64,000 nt of DNA from the NCBI RefSeq assembly GCF_902499335.1, contig NZ_CABVQK010000007.1, positions 62,001-126,000 on the forward strand. Reading direction: 5' to 3'. The translations under genes and the position numbers were made by a program. Below, in pieces: positions 1-10,887 of the stretch (positions within the stretch are counted from its first letter, which is position 1; each line of letters opens with the position of its first letter). This stretch comes from Burkholderia lata. Lineage in GTDB: Bacteria > Pseudomonadota > Gammaproteobacteria > Burkholderiales > Burkholderiaceae. A model generated the notes under the pieces. That model made no database searches. It had not been told where the DNA came from and was given only the letters and a program-made list of their open reading frames with translations.

Positions 1-563
1 AGGTCGTCGAACTCGTGCCGAAGGATGCGTACCGTTTCACGTACAAGCTGTGGGCCGACGCGCGCACGGGGCTGCTGCTGCGCTCGCAGACGCTCGATGC
101 GAACGATCACGTGCTCGAGCAGATCGCGTTCTCGCAATTGCAGACCGGCGGCGCAAGCGGCGACAAGGCCGCGATCGCGGCCGGCATGCGCAACCTGAAC
201 GGCTGGACGGTCGTACGCCCGCCGGTCGCGACGGTCGACATGGAAGCACAGGGCTGGCAACTCGCCCCGAGCGTGGCCGGTTTCCAGAAGATTCGTGAAG
301 TGCGCCGGCCGATGGCCGCGCGCGACGCGGGCGAGCCGCCGATCCCGGTCGATCAGGCCGTCTTCACCGATGGCCTCGCGACGATCTCGGTTTTCATCGA
401 GCCGGCCGAAAAGAATACGCGCAAGGAAGGCGCGGGCAGCACCGGTGCAACGAACGTTCTCGTGAAGCGCCGCGGCGACTACTGGATCACCGTGCTCGGC
501 GAAGTGCCGCCGGCTACGTTGCAGCAGTTCGCGTCTGCCATAGAATACAAGGCTTCCAAGTAA
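1..563 (+). CDS. mucB: MucB/RseB-type sigma-E regulatory protein, C-terminal part
   Basis: The reading frame is already open at base 3 and runs to the stop at 563, so the true start lies before the window. The visible 187 or so residues match the C-terminal domain of MucB/RseB: a lipid-sensing beta region followed by a compact domain ending in a VLGEVPPATLQQFA stretch. In this family the periplasmic protein binds the anti-sigma factor MucA/RseA and protects it from DegS-type cleavage until envelope stress. The mucD protease gene follows after only 16 bases, as in Pseudomonas and other Burkholderia algU/rpoE operons. The identification rests on both sequence and this neighbour. The signal peptide and N-terminal domain are not visible. 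Confidence 0.88.
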   Translation, partial: VVELVPKDAYRFTYKLWADARTGLLLRSQTLDANDHVLEQIAFSQLQTGGASGDKAAIAAGMRNLNGWTVVRPPVATVDMEAQGWQLAPSVAGFQKIREVRRPMAARDAGEPPIPVDQAVFTDGLATISVFIEPAEKNTRKEGAGSTGATNVLVKRRGDYWITVLGEVPPATLQQFASAIEYKASK

Positions 564-579
564 CGCTACGGCATCCGAC

Positions 580-2082
580 ATGATGAAACTCACGCTGCGC
601 AAATGGCTCGCGGCGGCGGCGCTGTCTGCCTGCCTGCCGCTCGTGCCGCATACCGCGTTCGCGGTGACGGCTCCCGCTGCCAGCCTGCCCGACTTCGCCG
701 ACCTGGTCGAAAAGGTCGGGCCGGCCGTCGTGAACATCCGGACCACCGCCAACGTGCCGACGAGCAGCGGCCCGCGCGGGATGCTCCCGCCGGGCTTCGA
801 CAACGGGGACATGTCGGAATTCTTCCGGCGCTTCTTCGGCATTCCGCTGCCGCAGGCGCCCGGCAACGGTAGCGGCAATGGTGGCGGCAACCCGAAGAAC
901 GCGCCGACGCCGGACAATTCGCCCGACACCGAACAGAATCGCGGCGTCGGCTCGGGTTTCATCGTGTCGGCCGACGGTTACGTGATGACCAATGCGCACG
1001 TCGTCGACGATGCGGACACCATCTACGTGACGCTGACCGACAAGCGCGAATTCAAGGCGAAGCTGATCGGCGTCGACGATCGTACGGACGTTGCGGTCGT
1101 CAAGATCCAGGCGTCGAACCTGCCGGTCGTCGCGATCGGCGATTCGAACAAGGTACGCGTCGGGGAGTGGGTCGTCGCGATCGGTTCGCCGTTCGGCCTC
1201 GACAACACGGTGACGGCCGGCATCGTCAGCTCGAAGAGCCGCAACACGGGCGACTACCTGCCGTTCATCCAGACCGACGTCGCCGTGAACCCCGGCAACT
1301 CGGGCGGCCCGCTGATCAACATGCAGGGCGAGGTGATCGGCATCAACTCGCAGATCTACAGCCGTACCGGCGGCTTCATGGGCATCTCGTTCGCGATTCC
1401 GATCGACGAGGCGATGCGCGTGGCCGACCAGTTGAAGGCGACGGGCAAGGTCACGCGCGGCCGGATTGCGGTCGCGATCGGCGAGGTGACGAAGGACGTG
1501 GCCGATTCGCTCGGGCTGCCGAAGGCCGAGGGCGCGCTCGTCAGCGGCGTCGAGCCGGGCGGTCCGGCCGACAAGGCGGGCATCCAGCCGGGCGACATCA
1601 TCCTGAAGTTCAATGGCCGCTCGGTCGATGCGGCGTCGGACCTGCCGCGCATGGTTGGCGACACGAAGCCCGGCACGAAGGCGACGGTCAGCGTGTGGCG
1701 CAAGGGTCAGGCACGTGATCTGCCGATTACGATCGCGGAAACGCCGGCCGAAACGACGGCGAAGGCCGAGCAGCGCAAGAACGCGCCGCAGAAGCCGCGC
1801 CAGACCAATTCGCTCGGTCTGACGGTCAGCGACCTGACGGCCGAGCAGATGAAGACGTTGAAGCTGAAGAGCGGCGTGCAGATCGACGGCGTCGACGGCC
1901 CGGCCGCCCGTGCGGGCCTGCAGCGCGGCGACATCGTGCTGCGCGTCGGCGACACCGACATCACGAACGCGAAGCAGTTCGCCGAAGTGACCGCGCAGCT
2001 CGATCCGCAGAAGGCGGTCGCGGTGCTCGTGCGGCGTGGCGACAACACGCAGTTCGTGCCCGTGCGGCCGCGCCAGAAGTAA
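580..2082 (+). CDS. mucD: Periplasmic serine protease MucD (DegP/HtrA family)
   Basis: A 500-residue DegP/HtrA protease. It has an N-terminal signal peptide (about residues 1-28), a trypsin-like domain with catalytic triad His140 (TNAHVV), Asp170 (DRTDVAVV) and Ser241 (NPGNSGGP), and two PDZ domains (roughly 285-375 and 405-495). A Gly/Asn-rich linker lies near residues 95-108, where HtrA proteins have their variable LA loop. Members degrade or refold misfolded envelope proteins, and MucD dampens the sigma-E response. The gene follows mucB by 16 bases and is probably in the same operon. Two adjacent ATG codons (580 and 583) are possible starts; the choice changes one residue. Confidence 0.95.
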   Translation: MMKLTLRKWLAAAALSACLPLVPHTAFAVTAPAASLPDFADLVEKVGPAVVNIRTTANVPTSSGPRGMLPPGFDNGDMSEFFRRFFGIPLPQAPGNGSGNGGGNPKNAPTPDNSPDTEQNRGVGSGFIVSADGYVMTNAHVVDDADTIYVTLTDKREFKAKLIGVDDRTDVAVVKIQASNLPVVAIGDSNKVRVGEWVVAIGSPFGLDNTVTAGIVSSKSRNTGDYLPFIQTDVAVNPGNSGGPLINMQGEVIGINSQIYSRTGGFMGISFAIPIDEAMRVADQLKATGKVTRGRIAVAIGEVTKDVADSLGLPKAEGALVSGVEPGGPADKAGIQPGDIILKFNGRSVDAASDLPRMVGDTKPGTKATVSVWRKGQARDLPITIAETPAETTAKAEQRKNAPQKPRQTNSLGLTVSDLTAEQMKTLKLKSGVQIDGVDGPAARAGLQRGDIVLRVGDTDITNAKQFAEVTAQLDPQKAVAVLVRRGDNTQFVPVRPRQK

Positions 2083-2089
2083 CGCGCCG

Positions 2090-2326
2090 ATGTTCACGCT
2101 CTACGGTCGCGGCTGGTGCCACCTGTGCGACGACATGTGCGACGCTCTGGCGCCGGTGGCGGCCGAATTCGGTGTCGCGGTCGATTACGTCGACATCGAC
2201 ACCGATGAAGCGCTCGTCACTCGTTACGACGAGGACGTACCGGTGCTGCTGCTGGACGGTACGGAAGTGTGCCGTCACCGGTTCGACGAGGCGCGGGTGC
2301 GCGACGTGCTCGCGGCCCGGCGGTGA
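2090..2326 (+). CDS. Glutaredoxin-like (DUF836-type) small thiol protein
   Basis: A 78-residue protein opening MFTLYGRGWCHLCDDM, which gives a CHLC redox motif at residues 10-13 just after the first beta strand. The rest (YVDIDTDEALVTRYDEDVPV) has the cis-Pro-preceding valine and the alternating strand/helix pattern of the glutaredoxin fold. The start at 2090 is seven bases after the mucD stop and puts the first strand at the N-terminus as in the family. An upstream in-frame codon at 2036 would only add residues overlapping mucD. It is likely a cytoplasmic thiol-disulfide protein. Its substrate is unknown, and it may be cotranscribed with mucD. Confidence 0.8.
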   Translation: MFTLYGRGWCHLCDDMCDALAPVAAEFGVAVDYVDIDTDEALVTRYDEDVPVLLLDGTEVCRHRFDEARVRDVLAARR

Positions 2327-2519
2327 GCGGCCTGGCATGTCGCCGGTCGGCGTCGCTTCGCGCGGGACTTTCCCGGGCGGCCGGGCACTGCGGAGCACGG
2401 CTCCCCGAAATACCGCCCGGCAAAGGCCTTTTCGGCTAAAATAAGCTGTTTTTTCACCGACTTACACAAGGCGTGCTCTGCAGTCGTCGAGCGCGCCTTT
2501 TTCGCTTGATCGGCACTGA

Positions 2520-4313
<1,794 letters not shown>

Positions 4314-4329
4314 CAGGACTGATCCTTTT

Positions 4330-5223
4330 ATGAATTTTGCGCTGATTCTTTTTGTGCTCGTCGTCTTGACGGGCGTAGCGTGGGTGCTGGACAAACTGGT
4401 GTTCCTGCCGCAGCGGCGCAAGGCGGCCGACTCGGCGATCGAGGAGTTCGATCGCCAGCAGTCGCGCATCGACAAGCGCTTCGCGGATGAAAACGCCGTG
4501 CAGACGCGTTCGAAGCTGCGTGACGAAAAGCTGCGCCAGCCGTGGTGGCTCGAGTACACGGCGAGCTTTTTTCCGGTGATCCTGGCAGTGTTCGTCGTGC
4601 GTTCGTTCGTCGTCGAGCCGTTCAAGATTCCGTCGGGCTCGATGGTGCCGACGCTGCTCGTCGGCGACTTCATCCTCGTCAACAAGTTCGAATACGGGCT
4701 GCGTCTGCCGGTCACGAACACGAAGATCACGCAGGGCAGCCCGCTGTCGCGCGGCGACGTCGTCGTGTTCCGTTATCCGAAGGATGAGTCGGTCGACTAC
4801 ATCAAGCGTGTGATCGGCCTGCCGGGCGATACCGTCGCGTACCAGGACAAGCAGCTCACGATCAACGGCCAGCCGGTGCCCGAAACGCCGCTGCCGGATT
4901 TCTTCGACGACGAGCGCCAGAACTACGCGAAGCAGTTCGAAGAAACGATCGGCAACAAGAAGAACGCGATCCTCAACAACCCGGCGGTGCCGCCGTTCGT
5001 GATGGGCGCATACGACTATCCGTATCGCGACAACTGCACGTACAACAGCCGCGGCGTGATCTGCAAGGTGCCGCCCGGTCACTACTTCATGATGGGCGAC
5101 AACCGCGACAACAGTGCGGACAGCCGCTACTGGGGTTTCGTGCCGGACCAGAACATCGTCGGCCGCGCGTTCTTCATCTGGATGAACTTCAGCGACCTGA
5201 AGCGCATCGGTTCCTTCAACTGA
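4330..5223 (+). CDS. lepB: Signal peptidase I
   Basis: A 297-residue type I signal peptidase. An N-terminal membrane segment (about 3-25), a charged cytoplasmic stretch and a second membrane segment (about 78-95) precede the catalytic domain. The nucleophile is Ser104 in PSGSMVPT, and the general base is Lys159 in YIKRVIGLPGD. The late GDNRDNSADSRYWGFV box is characteristic of the family. It cleaves Sec and Tat signal peptides on the periplasmic face of the inner membrane. I chose the ATG at 4330 because it opens directly into the first membrane helix, 16 bases after lepA; an upstream in-frame codon at 4285 lies inside lepA. Confidence 0.96.
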   Translation: MNFALILFVLVVLTGVAWVLDKLVFLPQRRKAADSAIEEFDRQQSRIDKRFADENAVQTRSKLRDEKLRQPWWLEYTASFFPVILAVFVVRSFVVEPFKIPSGSMVPTLLVGDFILVNKFEYGLRLPVTNTKITQGSPLSRGDVVVFRYPKDESVDYIKRVIGLPGDTVAYQDKQLTINGQPVPETPLPDFFDDERQNYAKQFEETIGNKKNAILNNPAVPPFVMGAYDYPYRDNCTYNSRGVICKVPPGHYFMMGDNRDNSADSRYWGFVPDQNIVGRAFFIWMNFSDLKRIGSFN

Positions 5224-5362
5224 TCGCAACCGACTCACTCGCAATGCGCGACGCACGGGCCGCGTCGCGTATTGCCGAACTACTTTAAGAACCGGCGGTA
5301 ACACCGCCTCGTCACGCCTTTCGCGTCCGGCCGTGCCGTTTCGGCCCGACCGGCGCCCGCGT

Positions 5363-5368
5363 TATACT
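5363..5368 (+). promoter_or_regulatory. Possible -10 element just upstream of rnc
   Basis: TATACT lies at 5363-5368, eight bases before the rnc ATG, at the end of a 152-base gap after lepB. No good -35 hexamer is visible at the usual spacing. If used, transcription would begin at or next to the start codon and give a nearly leaderless rnc message. The rnc leader carries an RNase III autoregulatory hairpin in Escherichia coli; I see no equivalent here. Confidence 0.3.
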
Positions 5369-5375
5369 CCTGCAC

Positions 5376-6596
5376 ATGCCCCTATCCCAGTTGGAAAGCC
5401 GGCTGCGCTACGAATTTCGCAATGCGGAATTGTTGCGCCAGGCTTTGACCCATCGTAGTCACAGTGCCACGCACAACGAACGGCTCGAGTTTCTCGGCGA
5501 TTCCGTTCTGAATTGCGCGGTGGCTGCCCTTTTGTTCCAGCGTTTCAGCAAGCTGGACGAAGGCGATCTGTCGCGCGTACGCGCCAACCTCGTCAAACAG
5601 CAGTCGCTGTACGAAATTGCTCAGGCCCTGAATATCTCGGACGGGCTGAGGCTCGGCGAGGGCGAACTGCGCAGTGGCGGGTTCCGGCGCCCGTCGATCC
5701 TCGCGGACGCGTTCGAAGCCATCATCGGGGCCGTGTTCCTCGATGGCGGCTTCGAAGCCGCCCAAGGGGTCATCAAGCGCCTCTATATCCCGATTCTCGA
5801 CCACATCGATCCGCGCACGCTCGGCAAGGACGCGAAGACGCTGCTGCAGGAATACCTGCAGGGCCACAAGATTGCGCTGCCGACCTACACGGTGGTTGCG
5901 ACGCATGGTGCGGCGCACAATCAGCAATTCGAAGTCGAATGCACGGTGCCGAAGCTCGACGTGAAGGTGTCGGGCTCCGGTGCGAGCCGGCGCGCGGCCG
6001 AGCAGGCCGCCGCGAAGAAGGCGCTCGATGAGGTGATGGCGGCCGCGCCGATGCTGGCCGCGAAGCCGAAGCGCTCGAAAAACGCGCGCGGGTCGAAGCA
6101 TGTCGAACCCGAAATCGTGCCGGGCGTGAAGGGCGTGCAGGAAGCGCTCGACCTGCGCTCGCCGGAGCGGAAGGAACGCGCGGCGGCGCGCGAGGCGAGG
6201 GCGGCCGGTGTGGCGCCTGCGGCGGCAGCTGCGACCGGTACCGAGCCGGCCGCGGCGCCGATGGCCGCGATTCGCGCGGCGCATGTCGACGCGGCTGCGG
6301 AAAAGGGCGAACGGGCGGCGAAGCCGGCTACCGACAAGCCGGCCGAGCGAGCCGACAAAGCCGTGGAGAAGCCCGCGGAAGCCGTGCCTGCCGCACGCGC
6401 AGCCGACAAGCCGGCTGGCCAGTCAGCCGATCCGGCATCCGCGCCCGCGTCCGCCGACAAGTCTTCCGCCGGTACCGACCCCGCTTCGCGTGCGGCTGCG
6501 CGCGCACGCGATGCCGCGGCACCGGATTCCGATACGCCGCCGGGCGGCGCGAGCCTCGCTGCCGCGCAGGCGCGCGTGGCCGATGCCGACCACTGA
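5376..6596 (+). CDS. rnc: Ribonuclease III with long Ala/Pro/Lys-rich C-terminal extension
   Basis: The first 230 or so residues are a standard RNase III. The endonuclease domain carries the signature [13 protein letters not shown] (33-45) and acidic metal ligands ([15 protein letters not shown]), and a double-stranded RNA binding domain lies at about 155-225. It processes rRNA precursors and cleaves structured mRNAs. Typical enzymes stop near 225 residues, but this one continues to 406 with a low-complexity tail rich in Ala, Lys, Pro, Glu and Asp (roughly 230-406) that looks disordered. Such tails occur in Burkholderia RNase III; their role is unknown to me. It heads the rnc-era-recO-pdxJ-acpS-nagZ gene run. 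Confidence 0.95.
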   Translation: MPLSQLESRLRYEFRNAELLRQALTHRSHSATHNERLEFLGDSVLNCAVAALLFQRFSKLDEGDLSRVRANLVKQQSLYEIAQALNISDGLRLGEGELRSGGFRRPSILADAFEAIIGAVFLDGGFEAAQGVIKRLYIPILDHIDPRTLGKDAKTLLQEYLQGHKIALPTYTVVATHGAAHNQQFEVECTVPKLDVKVSGSGASRRAAEQAAAKKALDEVMAAAPMLAAKPKRSKNARGSKHVEPEIVPGVKGVQEALDLRSPERKERAAAREARAAGVAPAAAAATGTEPAAAPMAAIRAAHVDAAAEKGERAAKPATDKPAERADKAVEKPAEAVPAARAADKPAGQSADPASAPASADKSSAGTDPASRAAARARDAAAPDSDTPPGGASLAAAQARVADADH

Positions 6597-6656
6597 ATTG
6601 CCCATCGATCGTGCCGCGCGCCGCGCGGCCGTTTCCGAACCAGTCTCCCAAACGAT

Positions 6657-7556
6657 ATGAACACTCCCGCTCCTACCGGTTTCCGTTGCGGCATGATCGC
6701 GATCGTGGGCCGCCCGAACGTCGGCAAGTCGACGTTGATGAACGCACTCGTCGGCCAGAAGATCAGCATCACGTCGCGCAAGGCGCAGACGACCCGCCAT
6801 CGCATCACCGGCATCAATACGTTCGACGACGCGCAATTCGTGTTCGTCGATACGCCGGGCTTCCAGACCCGTCACAGCACCGCGCTGAACCGTTCGCTGA
6901 ACCGCGCGGTCACGTCCACGCTCACGTCGGTCGACCTGATCCTGTTCGTGATCGAGGCCGGCCGCTTCGGGCCCGACGACCAGAAGGTGCTCGACCTGAT
7001 TCCGCCGGGCATGCCGACGCTGCTGATCACGAACAAGATCGACCGCGTGACCGACAAGGCGTCGCTGTTCCCGTTCATGCAGAAGATGAGCGAGTTGCGC
7101 GAATTCGCCGAACTCGTACCGCTGTCGGCGCAGCGGCCGGAAGACATCAAGCGCCTGCTCGAGACGATCAAGCCGTACCTGCCGGAAGGCGCGCCGATCT
7201 ACGGCGAGGACGAGCTGACCGACCGCAGCTCGCGTTTTCTCGCAGCCGAAATCCTGCGCGAGAAGGTGTTCCGCTGGACCGGCGATGAACTGCCGTACAC
7301 GAGCACCGTGCTGATCGACAAGTTCGAGGAGGAAGGGCGCCTGAAGCGCATCTTCGCGACGATCCTCGTCGAGCGCGATACGCACAAGGCGATGGTGATC
7401 GGCAAGAAGGGCGAGAAGCTCAAGCAGATCAGCACCGAAGCGCGGATGGACATGGAGAAGCTGTTCGACGGCCCCGTGTACCTCGAGACCTTCGTGAAGG
7501 TGAAGAGCGGCTGGGCCGACAACGAGGCGGGGCTGCGCGCCTATGGGTACGAATGA
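6657..7556 (+). CDS. era: GTPase Era (16S rRNA-binding ribosome assembly factor)
   Basis: A 299-residue Era GTPase. The G1 motif GRPNVGKS (18-25), DTPGF (G3) and NKID (G4) form the N-terminal GTPase domain, and a C-terminal KH domain contains the [15 protein letters not shown]-binding loop. Era binds the 3' end of 16S rRNA and acts in 30S maturation. The gene follows rnc, a conserved order, and its last 14 bases overlap the start of recO, which implies coupled translation. Confidence 0.97.
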   Translation: MNTPAPTGFRCGMIAIVGRPNVGKSTLMNALVGQKISITSRKAQTTRHRITGINTFDDAQFVFVDTPGFQTRHSTALNRSLNRAVTSTLTSVDLILFVIEAGRFGPDDQKVLDLIPPGMPTLLITNKIDRVTDKASLFPFMQKMSELREFAELVPLSAQRPEDIKRLLETIKPYLPEGAPIYGEDELTDRSSRFLAAEILREKVFRWTGDELPYTSTVLIDKFEEEGRLKRIFATILVERDTHKAMVIGKKGEKLKQISTEARMDMEKLFDGPVYLETFVKVKSGWADNEAGLRAYGYE

Positions 7557-8379
7557 CGCGCTGACGTCGACCGAAGACTCGGTGACGGCCGGCGCGAACG
7601 ACGCGCCGCTGCCGGCACCGCCCGAACCGCCGCGCAAGGCGCGGCGCGCGACGTCTCGCACGTCCGATTTCCGCGTCGCCGAGCAGCCGGCGTACGTGCT
7701 GCACAGTTATCCGTATCGGGAAACGAGCCTGATCATCGACGTGCTGACGCGCGATCATGGCCGGCTCGCGCTCGTCGCGAAGGGCGCGAAGCGCCCGCAC
7801 TCCGCGCTGCGCGGCGTGTTGCAGACCTTCCAGCCGCTGCTGCTGTCCTGGTCCGGCAAATCCGAAGTACGTACGCTCACCGGCGCCGAGTGGGTCGGCG
7901 GGATGCTGCCGCTCGGCGGCGACGGGCTGCTGTGCGGCTTCTACGCGAACGAACTGCTCGTGAAATTCTGTGCGCGCGAAGATCCCCAGCCACCGCTCTT
8001 CAATCATTACGTGTTGACCCTCACGCGCCTCGCCCACGGCGAGCCCGCCGTGCAGGTGCTGCGTTCGTTCGAGCGCGTGCTATTGCGCGAGACCGGCTAC
8101 GCGATGGCGCTGAACCGCACGGTCGCGCGCCGCGCGGTCGAGCCTGAACGCCGCTACGTGTTCGATCCCGAGCGCGGCGTGCGCAATGCGGACGACGACG
8201 TGCCGTCGCACTGGCCGGTCATTTCCGGACAGACGTTGCTCGACATGGAGCAGGACGATTACCATCGAGCCCAGACGGTTGCGCAAAGCAAGACGCTGAT
8301 GCGCTTCCTGCTGAACACCTATCTCGGCGGTACGCCGCTTGCCACGCGTCAGATCCTGATCGACCTGCAAAACCTATGA
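7543..8379 (+). CDS. recO: DNA repair protein RecO
   Basis: A 278-residue RecO. About 40 N-terminal residues rich in Ala, Pro and Thr precede the OB-fold domain, which starts near [16 protein letters not shown] (about 47-62) and contains the typical [20 protein letters not shown] segment. RecO works with RecR and RecF to load RecA on gapped DNA. The start at 7543 lies inside era; a slightly later start is possible because the N-terminal tail is not conserved in the family. The gene overlaps pdxJ by four bases (ATGA), indicating translational coupling. Confidence 0.93.
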   Translation: MGTNDALTSTEDSVTAGANDAPLPAPPEPPRKARRATSRTSDFRVAEQPAYVLHSYPYRETSLIIDVLTRDHGRLALVAKGAKRPHSALRGVLQTFQPLLLSWSGKSEVRTLTGAEWVGGMLPLGGDGLLCGFYANELLVKFCAREDPQPPLFNHYVLTLTRLAHGEPAVQVLRSFERVLLRETGYAMALNRTVARRAVEPERRYVFDPERGVRNADDDVPSHWPVISGQTLLDMEQDDYHRAQTVAQSKTLMRFLLNTYLGGTPLATRQILIDLQNL

Positions 8380-9152
8380 GCTTCTTCCTGACAACGCCCA
8401 CCGCCATCGACCTCGGCGTGAACATCGACCACGTCGCGACGCTGCGCAATGCGCGCGGCACGACCTATCCCGATCCGATCCGCGCGGCGCTCGCCGCCGA
8501 AGAAGCCGGTGCGGATGCGATCACGCTGCACCTGCGCGAGGATCGCCGCCACATCGTCGATGCCGATGTGCGCAAGCTGCGCCCGCTGCTGAAGACGCGC
8601 ATGAACCTCGAATGCGCGGTGACGGCCGAGATGCTCGATATCGCATGCGAAGTGCGCCCGCACGACGCGTGCCTCGTGCCCGAGAAGCGCGAGGAGCTGA
8701 CGACGGAAGGCGGTCTCGATGTCGCCGGCCACTTCGAGGCCGTGCGTGCGGCATGCAAGCAGCTTGCCGACGTGGGTGTGCGCGTGTCGCTGTTCATCGA
8801 TCCGGACGAGACGCAGATCCGTGCCGCGCACGAAGCGGGCGCGCCGGTGATCGAACTGCATACGGGCCGTTACGCCGAAGCGCACGACGAAGCCGAACAG
8901 CAGCGCGAATACGAGCGCATCGTCGCGGGCGTTCAGGCCGGCGCGCAACTCGGCCTGAAGGTCAATGCCGGTCATGGCCTGCATTACACGAACGTGCAGC
9001 AGATCGCCGCGATCGACGGCATCGTCGAGCTGAACATCGGCCACGCGATCGTCGCGCACGCGATTTTCGCGGGCTGGGACAACGCGGTGCGCGAAATGAA
9101 GGCGATCATGGTCGCCGCACGCGTTGCCGCGCTGCACGGCGGCGCGCGCTGA
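8376..9152 (+). CDS. pdxJ: Pyridoxine 5'-phosphate synthase PdxJ
   Basis: A 258-residue TIM-barrel enzyme with the PdxJ opening [17 protein letters not shown] and internal [14 protein letters not shown]. It condenses 1-deoxy-D-xylulose 5-phosphate with 3-amino-2-oxopropyl phosphate to give pyridoxine 5'-phosphate, the last ring-forming step of de novo vitamin B6 synthesis. The ATG overlaps the recO stop codon. The recO-pdxJ-acpS order is conserved in many proteobacteria. A pyridoxal kinase of the salvage route (pdxY) lies much further along this window at 41.9 kb. Confidence 0.97.
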   Translation: MSFFLTTPTAIDLGVNIDHVATLRNARGTTYPDPIRAALAAEEAGADAITLHLREDRRHIVDADVRKLRPLLKTRMNLECAVTAEMLDIACEVRPHDACLVPEKREELTTEGGLDVAGHFEAVRAACKQLADVGVRVSLFIDPDETQIRAAHEAGAPVIELHTGRYAEAHDEAEQQREYERIVAGVQAGAQLGLKVNAGHGLHYTNVQQIAAIDGIVELNIGHAIVAHAIFAGWDNAVREMKAIMVAARVAALHGGAR

Positions 9153-9224
9153 AGATGCAGTGCCCCCGCGCGTCGCGTGTCATGCCTGACCCGGCCCTGC
9201 CGGGTCGCACCGGCGCGTACTGAC

Positions 9225-9653
9225 ATGGCGATCTACGGTATCGGTACCGACATCGCCCAGGTGAGCCGCATCGCGGCCGTGCTCGAACGCACGGGCGGCC
9301 GGTTTGCCGAGAAGGTGCTGGGCCCCGACGAGCTGCGCGTGTTCCATGCGCGCCGCGCCCGTTCCGAGGTACGCGGCATCGCGTTCCTCGCGACGCGCTT
9401 TTCCGCGAAGGAAGCATTCTCGAAGGCGATCGGGCTCGGCATGCACTGGCCGATGACGTGGCGTGCGCTGCAGACTCTCAACCATCCGAGCGGCGAGCCG
9501 TACGTGGTCGCGTCGGGCGAGCTGGCCGACTGGCTGGCCGCCCGTGGTATCACGGCGCGCGTGACGGTCAGCGACGAACGCGACTACGCGGTGTCGTTCG
9601 TGGTCGCAGAGACGGACGCCGCGCCTGCACCTGTTTCCCGAACCTCCTCCTGA
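9225..9653 (+). CDS. acpS: Holo-[acyl-carrier-protein] synthase
   Basis: A 142-residue AcpS-type phosphopantetheinyl transferase. The metal ligand Asp9 lies in [10 protein letters not shown], and Glu63 lies in the [12 protein letters not shown] helix. It transfers 4'-phosphopantetheine from coenzyme A to the acyl carrier protein of fatty-acid synthesis. The ATG at 9225 places the first strand at residue 2 as in the family; an earlier in-frame codon at 9177 would add an unconserved extension. It follows pdxJ by 72 bases and precedes nagZ by 16. Confidence 0.95.
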   Translation: MAIYGIGTDIAQVSRIAAVLERTGGRFAEKVLGPDELRVFHARRARSEVRGIAFLATRFSAKEAFSKAIGLGMHWPMTWRALQTLNHPSGEPYVVASGELADWLAARGITARVTVSDERDYAVSFVVAETDAAPAPVSRTSS

Positions 9654-9669
9654 CGGAATTTTTGATTCG

Positions 9670-10698
9670 ATGAAAACGACTCCCGGCCCGGTCATGCTCG
9701 ACGTCGTCGGCACGGCCCTGTCGCGCGACGATGCGCGGCGCCTCGCGCATCCGAATACCGGCGGCGTGATCCTGTTCGCGCGGCACTTCCAGAACCGCGC
9801 GCAACTGACCGCGCTGACCGACTCGATCCGCGCGGTGCGCGAAGACATCCTGATCGCCGTCGATCACGAAGGCGGGCGCGTGCAGCGTTTCCGTACCGAC
9901 GGCTTCACGGTGCTGCCCGCGATGCGCCGCCTCGGCGAGCTGTGGGATCGCGACGTGCTGCTCGCGACGAAGGTCGCCACGGCCGTCGGCTACATCCTGG
10001 CTGCCGAGCTGCGTGCATGCGGGATCGACATGAGCTTCACGCCCGTGCTCGATCTCGACTACGGGCACTCGAAAGTGATCGGCGATCGCGCGTTCCATCG
10101 CGATCCGCGCGTCGTCACGCTGCTCGCGAAAAGCCTGAACCACGGGCTGTCGCTCGCCGGGATGGCGAACTGCGGCAAGCATTTCCCGGGGCACGGCTTC
10201 GCGGAGGCCGACTCGCACGTCGCACTGCCGACCGATGACCGCACGCTCGATGCGATCCTCAAGCAGGATGTCGCGCCGTACGACTGGCTCGGCCTGTCGC
10301 TGTCCGCGGTGATTCCCGCGCACGTGATCTACACGCAGGTCGACAAGCGGCCGGCCGGTTTCTCGCGTGTGTGGCTGCAGGACATCCTGCGCGGGCGGCT
10401 CGGCTTCACGGGCGCGATCTTCAGCGACGACCTGTCGATGGAAGCCGCGCGCGAAGGCGGCACGCTTACGCAGGCGGCCGACGCCGCGCTCGCTGCCGGT
10501 TGCGACATGGTGCTCGTCTGCAACCAGCCGGATGCGGCCGAGGTCGTACTGAACGGGCTGAAAGCGCGGGCAACGGACGAGTCGGTGCGGCGCATCAAGC
10601 GGATGCGCGCACGCGGCAAGGCGCTCAAGTGGGACAAGCTGATCGCGCAACCCGAGTATCTGCAGGCGCAGGCGCTGTTGAGCAGCGCACTGGCCTGA
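9670..10698 (+). CDS. nagZ: Beta-N-acetylglucosaminidase NagZ (glycoside hydrolase family 3)
   Basis: A 342-residue cytosolic family 3 glycosidase. It carries the family motif CGKHFPGHG with the acid/base His, the following D-S-H loop, and IFSDDLSMEAA containing the nucleophile Asp. NagZ removes N-acetylglucosamine from anhydro-muropeptides in peptidoglycan recycling, and its product signals AmpR-type beta-lactamase induction. No signal peptide is visible, consistent with cytoplasmic action. It is the last gene of the rnc operon run; a hairpin terminator follows at 10.74 kb. Confidence 0.95.
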   Translation: MKTTPGPVMLDVVGTALSRDDARRLAHPNTGGVILFARHFQNRAQLTALTDSIRAVREDILIAVDHEGGRVQRFRTDGFTVLPAMRRLGELWDRDVLLATKVATAVGYILAAELRACGIDMSFTPVLDLDYGHSKVIGDRAFHRDPRVVTLLAKSLNHGLSLAGMANCGKHFPGHGFAEADSHVALPTDDRTLDAILKQDVAPYDWLGLSLSAVIPAHVIYTQVDKRPAGFSRVWLQDILRGRLGFTGAIFSDDLSMEAAREGGTLTQAADAALAAGCDMVLVCNQPDAAEVVLNGLKARATDESVRRIKRMRARGKALKWDKLIAQPEYLQAQALLSSALA

Positions 10699-10743
10699 GC
10701 GGGGAGGGGATGGCGCTAGGTGCGCCATTCAGGTTGCCGAAAC

Positions 10744-10772
10744 AAAAAGCCGCGCTGTTGCGCGGCTTTTTC
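10744..10772 (+). terminator. Rho-independent terminator after nagZ
   Basis: The stem AAAAGCCGCG / CGCGGCTTTT encloses a short CTGTTG-type loop and ends in a T run. It is 46 bases after the nagZ stop. Confidence 0.85.
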
Positions 10773-10887
10773 ATGGGTTGCTGCAGGCGCGAACCAAGCA
10801 GCTTCAAGAGTCATGCGGGTCGGCGAAGCGGGCTTTAACGCAACTAACGGTCAAGCCCTGCCAGTGCCTTCAGGTATCATCGCCCGC

